Shown: positions 48,371 to 59,558 of the stretch, in pieces | Layout of the letters: each line of letters opens with the position of its first letter | Numbering within the stretch: the first letter of the stretch is position 1 | Assembly: GCA_037178975.1 (NCBI GenBank) | Contig: JASJZH010000006.1 | Location: 9,548,001 to 9,612,000 of the forward strand | From: Oscheius tipulae | Taxonomy: Eukaryota; Nematoda; Chromadorea; Rhabditida; Rhabditidae | DNA: 64,000 bases | Direction: 5' to 3' | The notes under the pieces: generated by a model | Seen by the model: only the letters and a program-made list of their open reading frames with translations | Told to the model about the DNA's origin: nothing | Database searches by the model: none | Program-made: the position numbers and the translations under genes

Positions 48371-51300
48371 CAATTGAGACTGACTTTGAAAGCTGAGAGA
48401 GGGCGAGAAACTGGTCGAGAGTGGAGTAAATGAAACGTGAAGTGACCGCAGACGCAAAAGGAGGAAACAGACGGCCAATTGGTATTCAATAGAAAAAATC
48501 TTCACGTGCACCGGAATTTTTTTCGGGCACTCTGTTGATGTTTAGTGCTTGAGGGGCGGAACAGTGTTTGCTCGACTGATCGCGGTTATTTTTGTGTGTG
48601 ACCGCATAGTTCACAATAGGAAATGAACTGCCATAAAACATTGGAATCGGGCGAGCTGTTTAAATATTTAGCTAAATGGTGGGAAGCATAGTTCAAATAA
48701 GGGAGGGGGTGCAAACGGTGCATAACTGTTACAGAAAAATTAAAGGAATAAGACGAGCGGCTGGTTACGAGGCCTCCGGGTCCGGTCGAGCACTCTCGCA
48801 CTATAACATAACCAAACAATGAAAGACTCCCTCCTCGCACCTGGGAGGCAGAAAGGCACAAGGACATTCACTCTCCCCGGATGACAAGGTTATATCCGAA
48901 TCATAGTCATTAATTTTCCTTATTTGGCTGATTCACATGCTATGAGGAGACTTGGCAGAATGCTCAGTAAGCACAAGAACGGGAAGAAATGAGAAGGTGA
49001 TAGAAGGCACTTTGCCACAAATGAATACCGATAAGCCCGGACTGGAAGAGCACCCGAACACCTGTGTGTGACGAAAGACGGAAGATGCCGTAAAATGGAG
49101 AGAATAGGCGTAAATCATTTCAACCATCTGGTGAGGATTTGTAGCAGCAAGAGAGAGGCATAGGAGTTATGAAAATTGCATCACAATGAAGAAGTATTTA
49201 AGGCGGCTATAAAAGCAACCCGCAGGTCCCCCTCCCCATGTAGAAGCTGCGCGCGGGGAATGCATGGAATTTCCGGAAAGATCTGAACTATTCTGAAAAC
49301 TGGAAGGAAGTTGGATAAGGCACCGGCGTAGGAGGGCAGAGCGAGCTCACAAAGTCTTGGCGCATGCCAACGCTGTAATGGCGGAAAACAGAGTGGCAAG
49401 TGTCGGTTGACACTTGTGTATTTCTTGAGGCAGTTTTTATCAAAATACATGAATAATTGTTCCAACGGCAGAGCCAGACGTTTTCGGAAGGGAATCGGTG
49501 AAGAAACAGCACCGATAAGAGTTTTTTTTTAGGGGGAGAACAAATGAATGGATCAGCTACTCAAAATTATAAAAGAATAAAAATAAAAGAAATTATAAAT
49601 ACAGAAATCGATTGTATATTAAGTTTTTCGCTTGTTTCCATGCTACGCATATATATGAAGCTCCGTGGCATAGTCGAAAGCGAAACAGGTGCATTTCGTG
49701 GCAGGGGAGCAACGAAAATTCCACTTGCAACAATAACAATTTGTGGCAAAAACGATGTAACAATTTTTAATTTGTAATAGCGGAAAAGTGGAAACGCTTG
49801 AAATCAGTGACTCAGATCCCTTCCCCAAACTATGATTCGCAAAGTTTAGATTTTTGATTAGTCATCAAAAGGATCACGTCACGAAAATCCATATTTCAGA
49901 CTGGAATTTTCTACTAACTATATGATACAGGTTTTCAAGGATTACTGTGAAAAAGCGAAGATTGTGCTTTGGGAATGACAAGTTTAAGGATTGAGTACGT
50001 ATAGTTTGAGGATGGTTGAGGGGGACTGAGCGCTTGTACCATCACGCTCCATTTCATTTGCGAGTTTTTACACAATGACTCAACTCAACCGCAGACGGCC
50101 TGTATTTGACTTGACGAATGCCCCCTCTTCACTCTTGAGCAAAAATGCAGAGAAGTGTTATCGCATGTGTCAAGGAGAAGACGGTCGAGGTCGCGAGGGC
50201 GACGAAAATGAGCAAATTTGATATTCAAGGTCACAGCTCACAGCTGGCACTAGCTACGGGAGCAGCGGCGCCTGTTTGCACTTCGTGTGACCGCTTTGTT
50301 TCGCGCCTTGACACAGAGCCCAGATATCTCAGACCGCGAACGAAAATACCCACTCCAGAAGTCGAACAAAACAGCCAAGTGAAGGGTAAATTGACCCGTT
50401 TCTTCTCGTACTCTTCCCTAATAACCGGAGTCCGTAGAGGGAAAGTAGTTTATAGAAGCCGGTTAAGTGACACAAATTGCCTGGCTGATCTTGAATGGGA
50501 GTGATACTGAAGGAAAATAAAAGCCACTGAGGCATTAGTGGACAGATGAATGATGCGTAAATGCTCAAACAGGACGCTCGCAAATCCGTTGGGTGTGATC
50601 CCCTGGGGAGTAGGGCCAACAGTAAAGAGTACGCGCTCAGAGGATGCGCAGATCCGAGAGAGAGGCCGTGGCTCAAGACAGAGCAGAGAGAGCTAACCCT
50701 CGTGTGTACAGAAACACAAGTACAAGACTATCGACCAGGTTCGGTGTTCCCGGATCAAAGATTTGGGTCAGGCTTTATGATAACTGAAAACCTGAGCACG
50801 CTTGTCAAAAATAGCAAGACCATCAATACGATCTGTCCGATCAAAAAGACGTAATAAAATGGTTAGATGCTATCGCGGGTACTTGTTCAAGGCATTCTGG
50901 AACAGGAAGAGATACTACACACAGGTGTTGTGGTTGGTGTTCAGTTTCGAACCGGAACAGAGGGACAACGCGCGCGAGGGCGCCAAAACCCTTGGCTACA
51001 AATAGCGCTCTCGGCCCGTACAAAGTCATCAAGATAAAGCTGTCGCTCCCACCGGAATTCCAAAAGGTCTAAAAATTATCTAGTCGGGATGCCCGAAACA
51101 GTTGTCGCAAACTGTTTTTCCAAACTACCGGATTACTATAATCTGGGCGGGAAAACCCCTGTGAGTCAGTTACTCGCGAAAAACTGTACAACTAGTATAA
51201 AAACCGGGATTTTGCAGGGAGGTTTTGGTATTAGACCATATGTGAGAAGGTAAAAGTGACCCGGTTAATCGTAGAACTGCACAAAAACACACGAGCGCTT

Positions 51301-52720
51301 GAAGGTCAGCCCGTGTCTGTGCGTGGAAAGGCGGAATTGTCAGGCCCGCAGGGCCACAAAAAGGGTGCGCGGGAGCACTTTTGTGTTCCAATTGGAAGAA
51401 GTTCGAGATTACTAATTAGCATATGGGCGGAGGCGGCAGTGATCCCGGATTGAGGTCGCTCCATTACACTTGGAAAACAAGCTGCATTTGTCACTCAAGA
51501 AAAAACTCCTCTCTCGAAAGTGCTGGCGAGGGTGAAGAGGGGAGAAAGGGGAAACAGAACGATCAGTCAGAGCTGATCATCTCACGCAAGCTCTGGTATC
51601 TGGTCCACCTTTAGATGTGATACAAAGCAAACTTGGTAAATCTGATCACAGAGCTCACATCAGTTGACATGTTGACTAAAATATTTAGGGACAGAAACGT
51701 GTTCCAGAGTGAAAGAATAGATAGACTGGTCACAAAATGAGCAGGGTGGCAGAAGGAATGCCACATGATGTGACAATCTGAGTCTGATCAACCACTTGTA
51801 CAGATAGCTCTAGAATGGACGGGAAATCTAATTATCACTCCATTGTTGACTCTGAAAAGAAGAAAAAGACTGCATGACAAAAAGGAACGATGCCTTTCTC
51901 CAAGGCAGATACCTCCTCGGATCATTGAGCCTCGCGTAATCGCCACTTTACACTCTCTTGATCCGGAACTAGACGAAGTTCCTCTAAATTTAAAGTTCAA
52001 AAGACTCAAGAACAACTCTTGCAAACCACATAAGTTTTATAGGAACATCAAAAGTTTGGGCGGCGGCGGGGCACGGTTAAAAGAGAGTGAGCGCAAACTG
52101 CTCTTGAGTGCGGCTGAAACACATATCTTACAACATTGCGTAAAGGGGCGAGCGGCTCGAGGTAGCGGAGTGTGGAGGACAGAGGTCCGAGACTGCCAAT
52201 GGGCTGTTGAATAGGTTTAAGAAAAGGGCAGCTCTGGTGATAAATTAGCGTCTTTGGAGCAGTTCGCGCCAGCGATATCAAAGAACCAAAGTATGAAGCT
52301 CTGGGAACGTGTGAGACACACATACACCGTAGTTAGCTATTGGCCTCCGTTGCTTTTGAGTCCTGACTTAATTTCTACTAGAAACTTACTCAAGAAGTGT
52401 AGCTTCGCGAGGTCTTCTAGTTGAGACAGTCTATTGGACTCGTAAGCATATTTTTGTCAAGAATTGTGGTCCAATTATAGTAGTTGCCAAGATTTACGAC
52501 TCTGATAGTCACTTTCTGGAGACTCTTCAACGTTCAAGACAAGGCCTGTCGTCACCCCAGCAATCTGGCAAGACAACTAGGAATGATTCCGATCATTCAA
52601 TCGTTTAAAACCCCGCAAACCCCAGAGGGCGACGGTCCTCTGCTACCCACCGATACTGGAGCAAACTCATGTGATCATGCTGTCATCCATTCTATCAAAG
52701 ACGAGCCGTATCTGTCTGCC
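48371..52720. other. Upstream of alpha-actinin; no gene seen
   Basis: Over 4 kb with only short random open frames. It is the likely promoter region of the muscle gene, but I can name no motif with confidence. Confidence 0.4.
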
Positions 52721-52766
52721 TGCTGAGCTATTCCAAGGGAGCGCCGCCCCTTGGAATAGCTCAGCA
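52721..52766. repeat. Perfect 19-bp hairpin with flanking short repeats
   Basis: TGCTGAGCTATTCCAAGGG (52721-52739) and its exact reverse complement (52748-52766) enclose an 8-base GC-rich loop. Outside them, TCTGCC and GGCAGA extend a second, interrupted arm. A further GC hairpin (ggcggcgaagccgcc) lies at 52859-52873. Confidence 0.85.
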
Positions 52767-52873
52767 GTTGCTGACAGGCAGAGATGAGCTGACATCAGCG
52801 GCGCAAACGCCATTTTAAATCGGACGTTCTTTTCGATGTTGTACTATTATACGAAAGGGCGGCGAAGCCGCCG

Positions 52874-53298
52874 TATACGGCTTTTTAAGCTGGTATGTAA
52901 AGTCACTCAATTCAAGTATGGTCCGATGCCCGAATTTTCTCACTGATAAAAGGTTAGCTGCCGGTAGAATTCTACCGCCTTCTGGTGATTCTCCATAAAT
53001 CATACCGACGCTGGGTATTCACAGTTTATAGTCTCTCTTGTTTTGGATTCGCGATGAAAAGAGGCTCATTTGAAATTGAAAATCCGGATAGGATCGAGTT
53101 GTCCGATCTCTTGCACTCTTTCAGGTTATGATGTCCTTTGCCCTATGCAAGGACTCTTCTCTGATCGAAACAAGTTCACACCATATTTTTGTCAAACCTA
53201 ACTTGATAAGAAATTATTTGCTAAAGTCATGGTGCACTCATAAATAGCTTTATTTGAAAATCTGTGGAATAAGTGACAGTACCGGTGTGGTTATGACT
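52874..53298. other. 3' flank of prolidase; no gene seen
   Basis: Likely includes the prolidase 3' untranslated region; a TTTATT (AATAAA on the minus strand) lies near 53247. Confidence 0.4.
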
Positions 53299-56062
53299 CT
53301 ATTTCTTGAGGAAATTCTTGATGCTGGCTGTAGTTTTGGAGCTGCAGTAGTCTTTGGGCTCTGCGGCCATGTAGGCCTCGATCTCCTCAACAGTTCTGGG
53401 CAGATGACTCATGTTCTCGTTGCCCTTCTCCCAAATGACCACACAGTCTTCGATACGAACCTGAAGAAAGACTAGGAAAGCAGGAGCAGTGACTCACTCC
53501 TCCACTGTTTCTGTACTCCTCAATCTTTTCCTTGACAAGGTATTGGGAAAGAGCTGCATCGGCAAAGGCAGCATCGAGAAGCGTGTCGATGAAGTAGCAG
53601 CCGGGCTCGATAGTGATGACCATTCTCTCCTTCAGAGTCCTGGAGCAGCGGAGACTCTTGAGGCCGGGGAGGGTTGAGCGAGGAAGAGCATCCTGAAAAT
53701 AGTTTTGATCAATCAGCACAGCCAAGCTGAGGCTGAGATAATTGTGTACGCCTGTTTCATGTTCTTTTACTGAAAAACTCTATTGTCTTCTCCACTACCA
53801 TCCTATTACTGTCACTCTGTCAGTCAAGTTACTTTTTCAATTAGGCTTTTCACTGTCACTCTTTAGATGCCTTGCACCAAGTCAGCTGGTCCACCCGCTC
53901 AACTCTCCCTATGGACTGTCATACGTAGTGAGCCTATATTCAACTGTTCATGTGCCGGACAGTGCGACACCAGATAAGGACAGGTCCCTGCCCTTCTTTG
54001 TTCTTAGCTGTCTGACCAAAATACTGTCATGATGTGTTTTATCTAAATCTATCAGACTTGGAAGAAATTAAAAGAGAAAGAAATTGTCTTACATCAAGAT
54101 ATCCTCCACAATCATGGACATCGAGTCCGATGAGATGACCGAGACCGTGAGGCATGAAGACGGCTCCAACTCTTGCGGCGACCATAGCGTCTACGTCACC
54201 CTTCACGAGACCAGCCTTCTCTAAGTGGGTTAGAATGACCTTCTCGGACAGAAGATGCATGTCGTTCCAGCGAACACCTGAGAATTCGAGTAAATACAAA
54301 AAATATGTGTGATACCAGGCTTGGCCTCCTTGAAAACGGTTCTGTTAGCATCAAGGACGGCGTTGTAGATGATCTTCTGCTTGTCAGTGAACTTTCCGTT
54401 GACTGGAAAAGAGGTAGTGACATCAGATGCGTAGCAGTTGTATTCAGGTCCCATGTCGAAGAGACACATGTCTCCGTCATTGAGCTCCTTGGCGTTTGGA
54501 GCATTTGCGTGTCCGTAATGGAGAACAGCACCATTTTCTCCACTTGCAGCAATGCAGGTGTAGGCGAGATGACGGCAGCCTCCGTGGTAGTAGGAAACGT
54601 GACGGAACAAGCTGAAAAAGATGCGTTTCTCAGAGTCTTTGGCTGTTTTAACTTTTGACATATGTTAAAATCTCACTTATTATTTTCGACCAGGAAGAGT
54701 TCGGACAATGTCAATCCTGATACCGAAACTCATTTCCCTCATGTAACAAGGGAATAGGGCAGAAAGCTTTGTTAGGGTTCAGTCTAATGTCTGCTTTGGA
54801 TGGAGGTGTACCACTAAGTGAATTGAATCTACAGGTTATGATCGACTACTTAAGAAAAGTAACTCCCAAGCTATGTTGCTAGCCAAATAACGGGGGCATG
54901 AACGTTCCAAAGTAACTCAACCTTTTCTAGAAACGCCCTTAGTTGTAACAAGCTACTACCAAATTACCGGTCTTCGAAACGGATGGATGCTTCAGATGGA
55001 CTGCTGGGCTGCTGAGCGGCGGATCGAACTTGAGAACCTTTTAATGGGCGTCACCGCCCAACCACTGTTCAGGAATTTACTAGTTAGCCAAAAGCTGTGC
55101 ATGTATTAGAAAATTTGATTCGAGAATATGCTTGTGAACATCTCGACTAGAGCTCATCCTCTGGGCCATGATCAGCCTAACTTGAACATCAGGTAGGGGC
55201 GATTCGGCCGTTTCTACAGAAGTGTCTAGTTCCGGGTTGAGCGAATAGCCCAAAAAAGCACAAAATATAAGCTAAGACTCACCTCTCCATCTGATACTCG
55301 TAATGACCATCTCGGATATGTTTCATAGCAGCCATGTGAGCTTCGGAGGCAATCTTGCTAGCGTAGCGCATCACTTCCAGCTCGCGATCGGTCTTTGTGA
55401 CGCGTAGCTCGGCCATAATGGGGTAGAGCATCTTAATGTCAATGTCGAACTTTTCCTTGCCAGCGAAATCCGCAGGCTCCAGAACATTATCACTGTCCGT
55501 GTTCTCGGCTCTCTAGAACCGAAAGGATAAAAATGAAGGGCTCAAAAACATACCAGAAAAAGAAGCTTCTTCGGATTCCAGTTTTGCAGAGAACTGGAAA
55601 TGTTCTTGCCCTCGTCGTGGAAGCTGACCTTGTCAACTTCGTACTTGGTCTTGAACCAGGCCTCGTCATTGATTCTGAACCAAAATCTTGTAACTTTCCT
55701 ACAAAAAACCCACTTTCCATCCCAGATAGCATAGGAAGGATGAAGACGAGGAGGGAAAAGCCATGATTTGCCAGAATCTACGTCAATGGCTCCAAAACAT
55801 TCACTCTCATGGACACCGAAGGTCCAGAAAAAGTAGGATTCCTACAGTATGAAAGTTGATAAAAGTTTAACTTGAAAGTTTTTACCTGTCTGAAGGGAAG
55901 GTCCTCAGCATCGGTATTGTATCGATTTTTCTCCACTCCTCCCTGGAGAACGACCACACTTCCGGGAGCAGTTTTACCCTTGAGAGCAGCCAAAAGACGG
56001 GTTCGGTTCTCGGCAAAGAGTTGAGCCGTGACTTGTAGAGTTCCAGGTCCCCGACTGAACAT
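53299..56062 (-). CDS. pepd: Xaa-Pro dipeptidase (prolidase)
   Basis: Cytosolic metallopeptidase that splits dipeptides with C-terminal proline, as in collagen turnover. Eight exons (56062-55886, 55841-55714, 55674-55554, 55512-55283, 54611-54316, 54277-54093, 53692-53498, 53460-53299) join in frame to 497 residues, close to the human enzyme. The N-terminal domain has [13 protein letters not shown] and TFGVHE. The pita-bread catalytic domain has all five metal ligands in context: CLFDMG and ASDVTTSFP (two Asp), [13 protein letters not shown] (His), TIEPGCYF (Glu) and VRIEDCV (Glu). An acceptor (TTTAG, 56065-56067) lies two bases before the ATG. Intron 4 is 671 bases and contains a tRNA-derived SINE. 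The assignment is secure. Confidence 0.95.
54905..55075 (-). mobile_element. tRNA-derived SINE, copy 2, in prolidase intron 4
   Basis: It shares with 27850-28022 the order A-box-like CAGTGGTTGGGCGGTGACGC, then AAAAGGT-CTCAAGTTCGATCC-GCCG (B box), then ACCGGTAATTTGGTAGTAG and TTCTAGAAAAGGTTG. It has the same orientation as the host gene and lies between exons 4 and 5, away from the splice sites. Confidence 0.7.
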
Positions 56063-56067
56063 TTCTA

Positions 56068-57470
56068 AAATGTAGAAACGAAAATTATGTGAAAAATTCG
56101 ATAGAGGAACAAATTTTGTGCAAAAGACGGCGTCGCTTTTCTACCTAATGCTATCACGCTTTCGGTCAACTGATAGTGTAGAGGATAAGCCATGTGGCAC
56201 ATTGGTTTTTGGTCAAAATTCCACGAAATCGAGTAAAAAGGAGGCCACAAATGGTGAAAAGAGTAAAAAGATGCGGTCAGATGTTTTTCACACTGGAGAG
56301 GCCAAGACGCAGAGGGTGGTCAGTTGGGAGAGACTGCAACAGAGTGGTGTCATAGTTTACGCAATGGAACACGATCCGACACTTGCAAAAAGCCAATGTT
56401 TAAGACTTGTATTCCAATCTCTAAGGCTTCGATCGGTACATGGGGATTAAGATAAATATTGAGTATTTTATTCCAAAGAGAGGCCGCTAGAGCTAAAATT
56501 AATTACCATAGAAAATGGTTGTTTCTGGCAATCTTTAAAAGATATGTTATTCAGAATGCTTGAGGCATTAGTATCTGATAAATGATTACGCCACAGGACT
56601 AAGTTCCTTTATAGGGAAAGTGGTGTAATAGGAGGGGGAGAATCTAAATATATAATGTTTCAGAGGTCCTCACGTGATTTTTGCGTTGATGACTAAATCC
56701 ATGAGCCAAGTTTAGACAAAAACTGTGCCTTAAAATTACTCTGACATTTTTACAGACATCTGGGTACGTTACCGGTACGATTCCTGAGACAGTGCTGCGT
56801 AATTAATTCTAGACTTGATTTATCTTTCATACGTTGCTCAGGGCAAAACCTGAAGCAAAACTGTCAAACAAGACATCTCTGGCAGATTAGATGAAATAAA
56901 AAGAGCTTGGATTTCGTTCAGAGGGGGGGGTCTTCAGTCAGGACCTCCACTGCAGTCTTCAAAACGGAAAACGGCATTTGTTCTGTCTCTGTCTCTGAAC
57001 GAAATCCTTTCTCTTCCTTTGCGAACGACAACGTGACTTTCGTATTGGGCTTAAATTAATTAATAAGAAACTGTTAATATCCTCGGCTAAGTCGTAAGTA
57101 AGCGGAATATTGACCAAATCAACTTGAAACGGAGGATCTTTCAACATTAGACTTCAAAACACCTGTAGTTTAATATCTCGTGCACTGAACATCTCATATT
57201 TTTCTGGCAGTAAATCAACCTCAGGTAATTGAAGTCTATCTCTAACCACTTGTCCGTGTTGGAGAAGTTTGTACAATACGGGTACAGTGGTTCCAGAATT
57301 GACGGTACTACACATAAATTCCTATAAGCATAAACAGGCACCCCCCTTGGAAATTTTAGTACTTGTAGCTCAGTTATTCTTTGCAAGGCCGTCTTTGTTC
57401 TCTTTATTCTGTTAGCTGTTTAATCTCTCTAATCGGCTCGCATGATTTCGATTCGGCTACAACGTTGGCG
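56068..57470. other. Intergenic; no gene seen
   Basis: Divergent spacer between prolidase and the aspartic-protease-like gene. Short open frames only. Confidence 0.4.
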
Positions 57471-57471
57471 G

Positions 57472-57491
57472 TGATAAAACGAGGGTATAAA
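57472..57491 (+). promoter_or_regulatory. TGATAA (GATA-factor) and TATAAA promoter elements
   Basis: TGATAA at 57472-57477, the site bound by intestinal GATA factors such as ELT-2 in C. elegans, lies nine bases before TATAAA at 57486-57491. TATAAA is about 38 bases before the start codon. No splice acceptor precedes the ATG, so this gene probably uses its own promoter rather than trans-splicing close to the start. Confidence 0.5.
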
Positions 57492-57528
57492 TTGACCCAA
57501 GCGTGCTTTTTCACTGCCTGTGTTCACT

Positions 57529-58824
57529 ATGAAGATCATTTTGTGCCTACTTTTTACCATTGCAGCATGCTTGGCTGCAGTGACACAACTTAAAATGGAG
57601 CAGAGAAGGTAGGTATTATAATTTTCGAAAAGAAGAAATGTTGCAGGGCACACGCAAATTATAAATTTAAATCATCCCGTCTTTCAAAAGGATCCGCACC
57701 TTTTGCGCTGAAGCCATTTTTCCAATCATTTCTTGTTAATATTACTCTCGGAACTCCTCCACAAGTTTTACCAGTTAATTTGAACTTATTCGATGCCGAG
57801 ATCTCTGTCTATAACGTGGCCTGTCCCAATTGTTCCTACACTTTTGATCCGGCAATGTCTACTACTTACAAGCAGTACCAAAGGAACCAAACCTGTGTGG
57901 GAATCGACTGGGTAGCCACGGACGTGTTTACCATTGGAGGAATGGTAGTCCCGAAGCAGGTCTTTGAGCAAGTAACCCTCAACGATCTCGGAGACATAGC
58001 TTGGGGTGGAGACCTGAGTTTGGCTCTTGGAAAGACATTTGAATGCTACCCGTCCCCTCTGGATAATCTGAAAACCGTGATGGATTTTCCAATCTTCACA
58101 GTTCATACCAATGTGCAGTTTACTGCCGATGAGTGGAAGACTGGAACCCTTACTTTGGGCGGAGTTGATCTGGACAATTGTGAGGGAGAAGCTAACATCA
58201 AGTATCTACCTATTTCTGCACCGAATAACTGGCAAATCAAGATGGATGTGCGTTCAAAACAGAGAGATCTAGAGACAGAGAGACAGAGAGACAGTGACTG
58301 TACGTTTTAGGGCTTCTACCTTGGAAGCTACAGTCTCCAGATCAACGATGATGTGGAAGTGGATACATCTATCTACGAGATTTGGGTAGCTCACCAAGTT
58401 TTCCCTCATGTAAGTGCGCTGCCACAATACTATTGTCAAGTTTACAGGTTCTTCGAGTGACTGGTGCCAAAAAAGATGCTCTTAGTCGTCAGTACGTTGT
58501 GGATTGCCACAATGCGACTACCCTGCCACCTATGATTTTTGTCTTTGGGGGACAACAGTTCACAATTCCTGCCTCTCTCTATGTGACTCCACCATTGAAT
58601 GATATCAGAGGACAAGTAATTTTGCTTCTTTTGAGCTTTCTAAGTCTGATTTTTAGTGTGGACTAGCTGTTGCACCCTACAACTGCGAGAACTGTCCTAC
58701 CTGGGTCATTGGCACGTCGTTCATGACCCCGTACTGTGGAATCTTTGACGCAGGCAACTCAAGAATAGGATTTCCGAAAGCGAAACAATCATTATCTAGA
58801 GCGCAACGACTTCATAACGTCTGA
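57529..58824 (+). CDS. Pepsin-like aspartic protease homologue, probably non-catalytic
   Basis: Secreted protein with the pepsin fold. Five exons (57529-57608, 57647-58247, 58311-58409, 58448-58615, 58657-58824) join in frame to 371 residues. After a clear signal peptide (MKIILCLLFTIAACLAA) comes FLVNITLGTPPQ, the usual lead-in to the first catalytic DTG, but here the motif reads LFDAEIS. The second motif, normally DTGTS, reads EVDTSIYEI. The flap tyrosine segment (YGTG) is not recognisable. The C-terminal core is intact: GQCGLAVAPY, WVIGTSFMTPYCGIFDAGNSRIGF. One catalytic aspartate survives in each motif, but the glycine that shapes each active-site turn is lost. It most likely binds or shields peptides rather than cutting them, although weak activity cannot be excluded. 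A TGATAA/TATAAA promoter suggests gut expression. Intron 2 holds a GAGACAGA run. Confidence 0.88.
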
Positions 58825-59558
58825 GAATGAACTTTTAATAGCTGTTTTGGAAAAACTGAGTGAGGAGGCTTAGCTAAAAAAAAAAGGCGGGACACTGGCA
58901 ATTTTTCAATCCCCCTCTCGTCCTCACCCTCTTACAATTCACAGAGTCTTCGCCGACTCGTATCTTTTCACACTCTGTCAGTAGATTATAGATTATCAGT
59001 ATTGTTGCGAACTCTTCCCTCCTCTCCTTTCTCATCCACTCTGTCATACTGGTAGATTTCCCAGAACACTGCCTCGTAATGTTGTTTACGAAAAGAGCTT
59101 GCTTCATGGACGTTTCCTCTTGCTACCCATTGTCCGGTCCAATGCTCCTGCAGAGAGACAAAAACATTCGAAAAACTAAGATGTATCTAAGATGTGTTTT
59201 CTGTACTGGTTTCCATGCGAAATTGGTCTGTGACAGACACCAAAACTCTTGCAAGTTTTCTGCAGTTGCTAGATTATCTGGAAAACAGATTTGAATTCTG
59301 GCAACGTTCCAGAGCCCCCACCTATCACTGTCCAAGGGAAGAGGGGACGAGTCTTCTCTCGGTTAGCTCTGTATATTCTCTGTCTTTGTCTCTCCCGTTC
59401 TCTGCTTCCGTCTCTCTGTCCCTCTGTGTCCCATGCGCAAACTTACTCAGTTAACCGACGCGAATACCTTTGCCTCAGGGAGATTTTTTCCACAACTACC
59501 ATTATGACCATTTGAGCATTGAGGAATTCTGCGCTGGCAATGACCGAACAACGAAGAG
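58825..59558. other. Spacer before the bZIP gene
   Basis: Contains a TCTCTGTC-rich tract at 59375-59440. No gene is seen. Confidence 0.4.

Noticed and set aside
49000-52600. Several open frames of 60-120 codons upstream of alpha-actinin
   Set aside because: No domain, no coherent exon chain and no conserved codon pattern; consistent with chance.
57786-58106. Minus-strand open frame over the protease exon
   Set aside because: Antisense shadow of a real exon.
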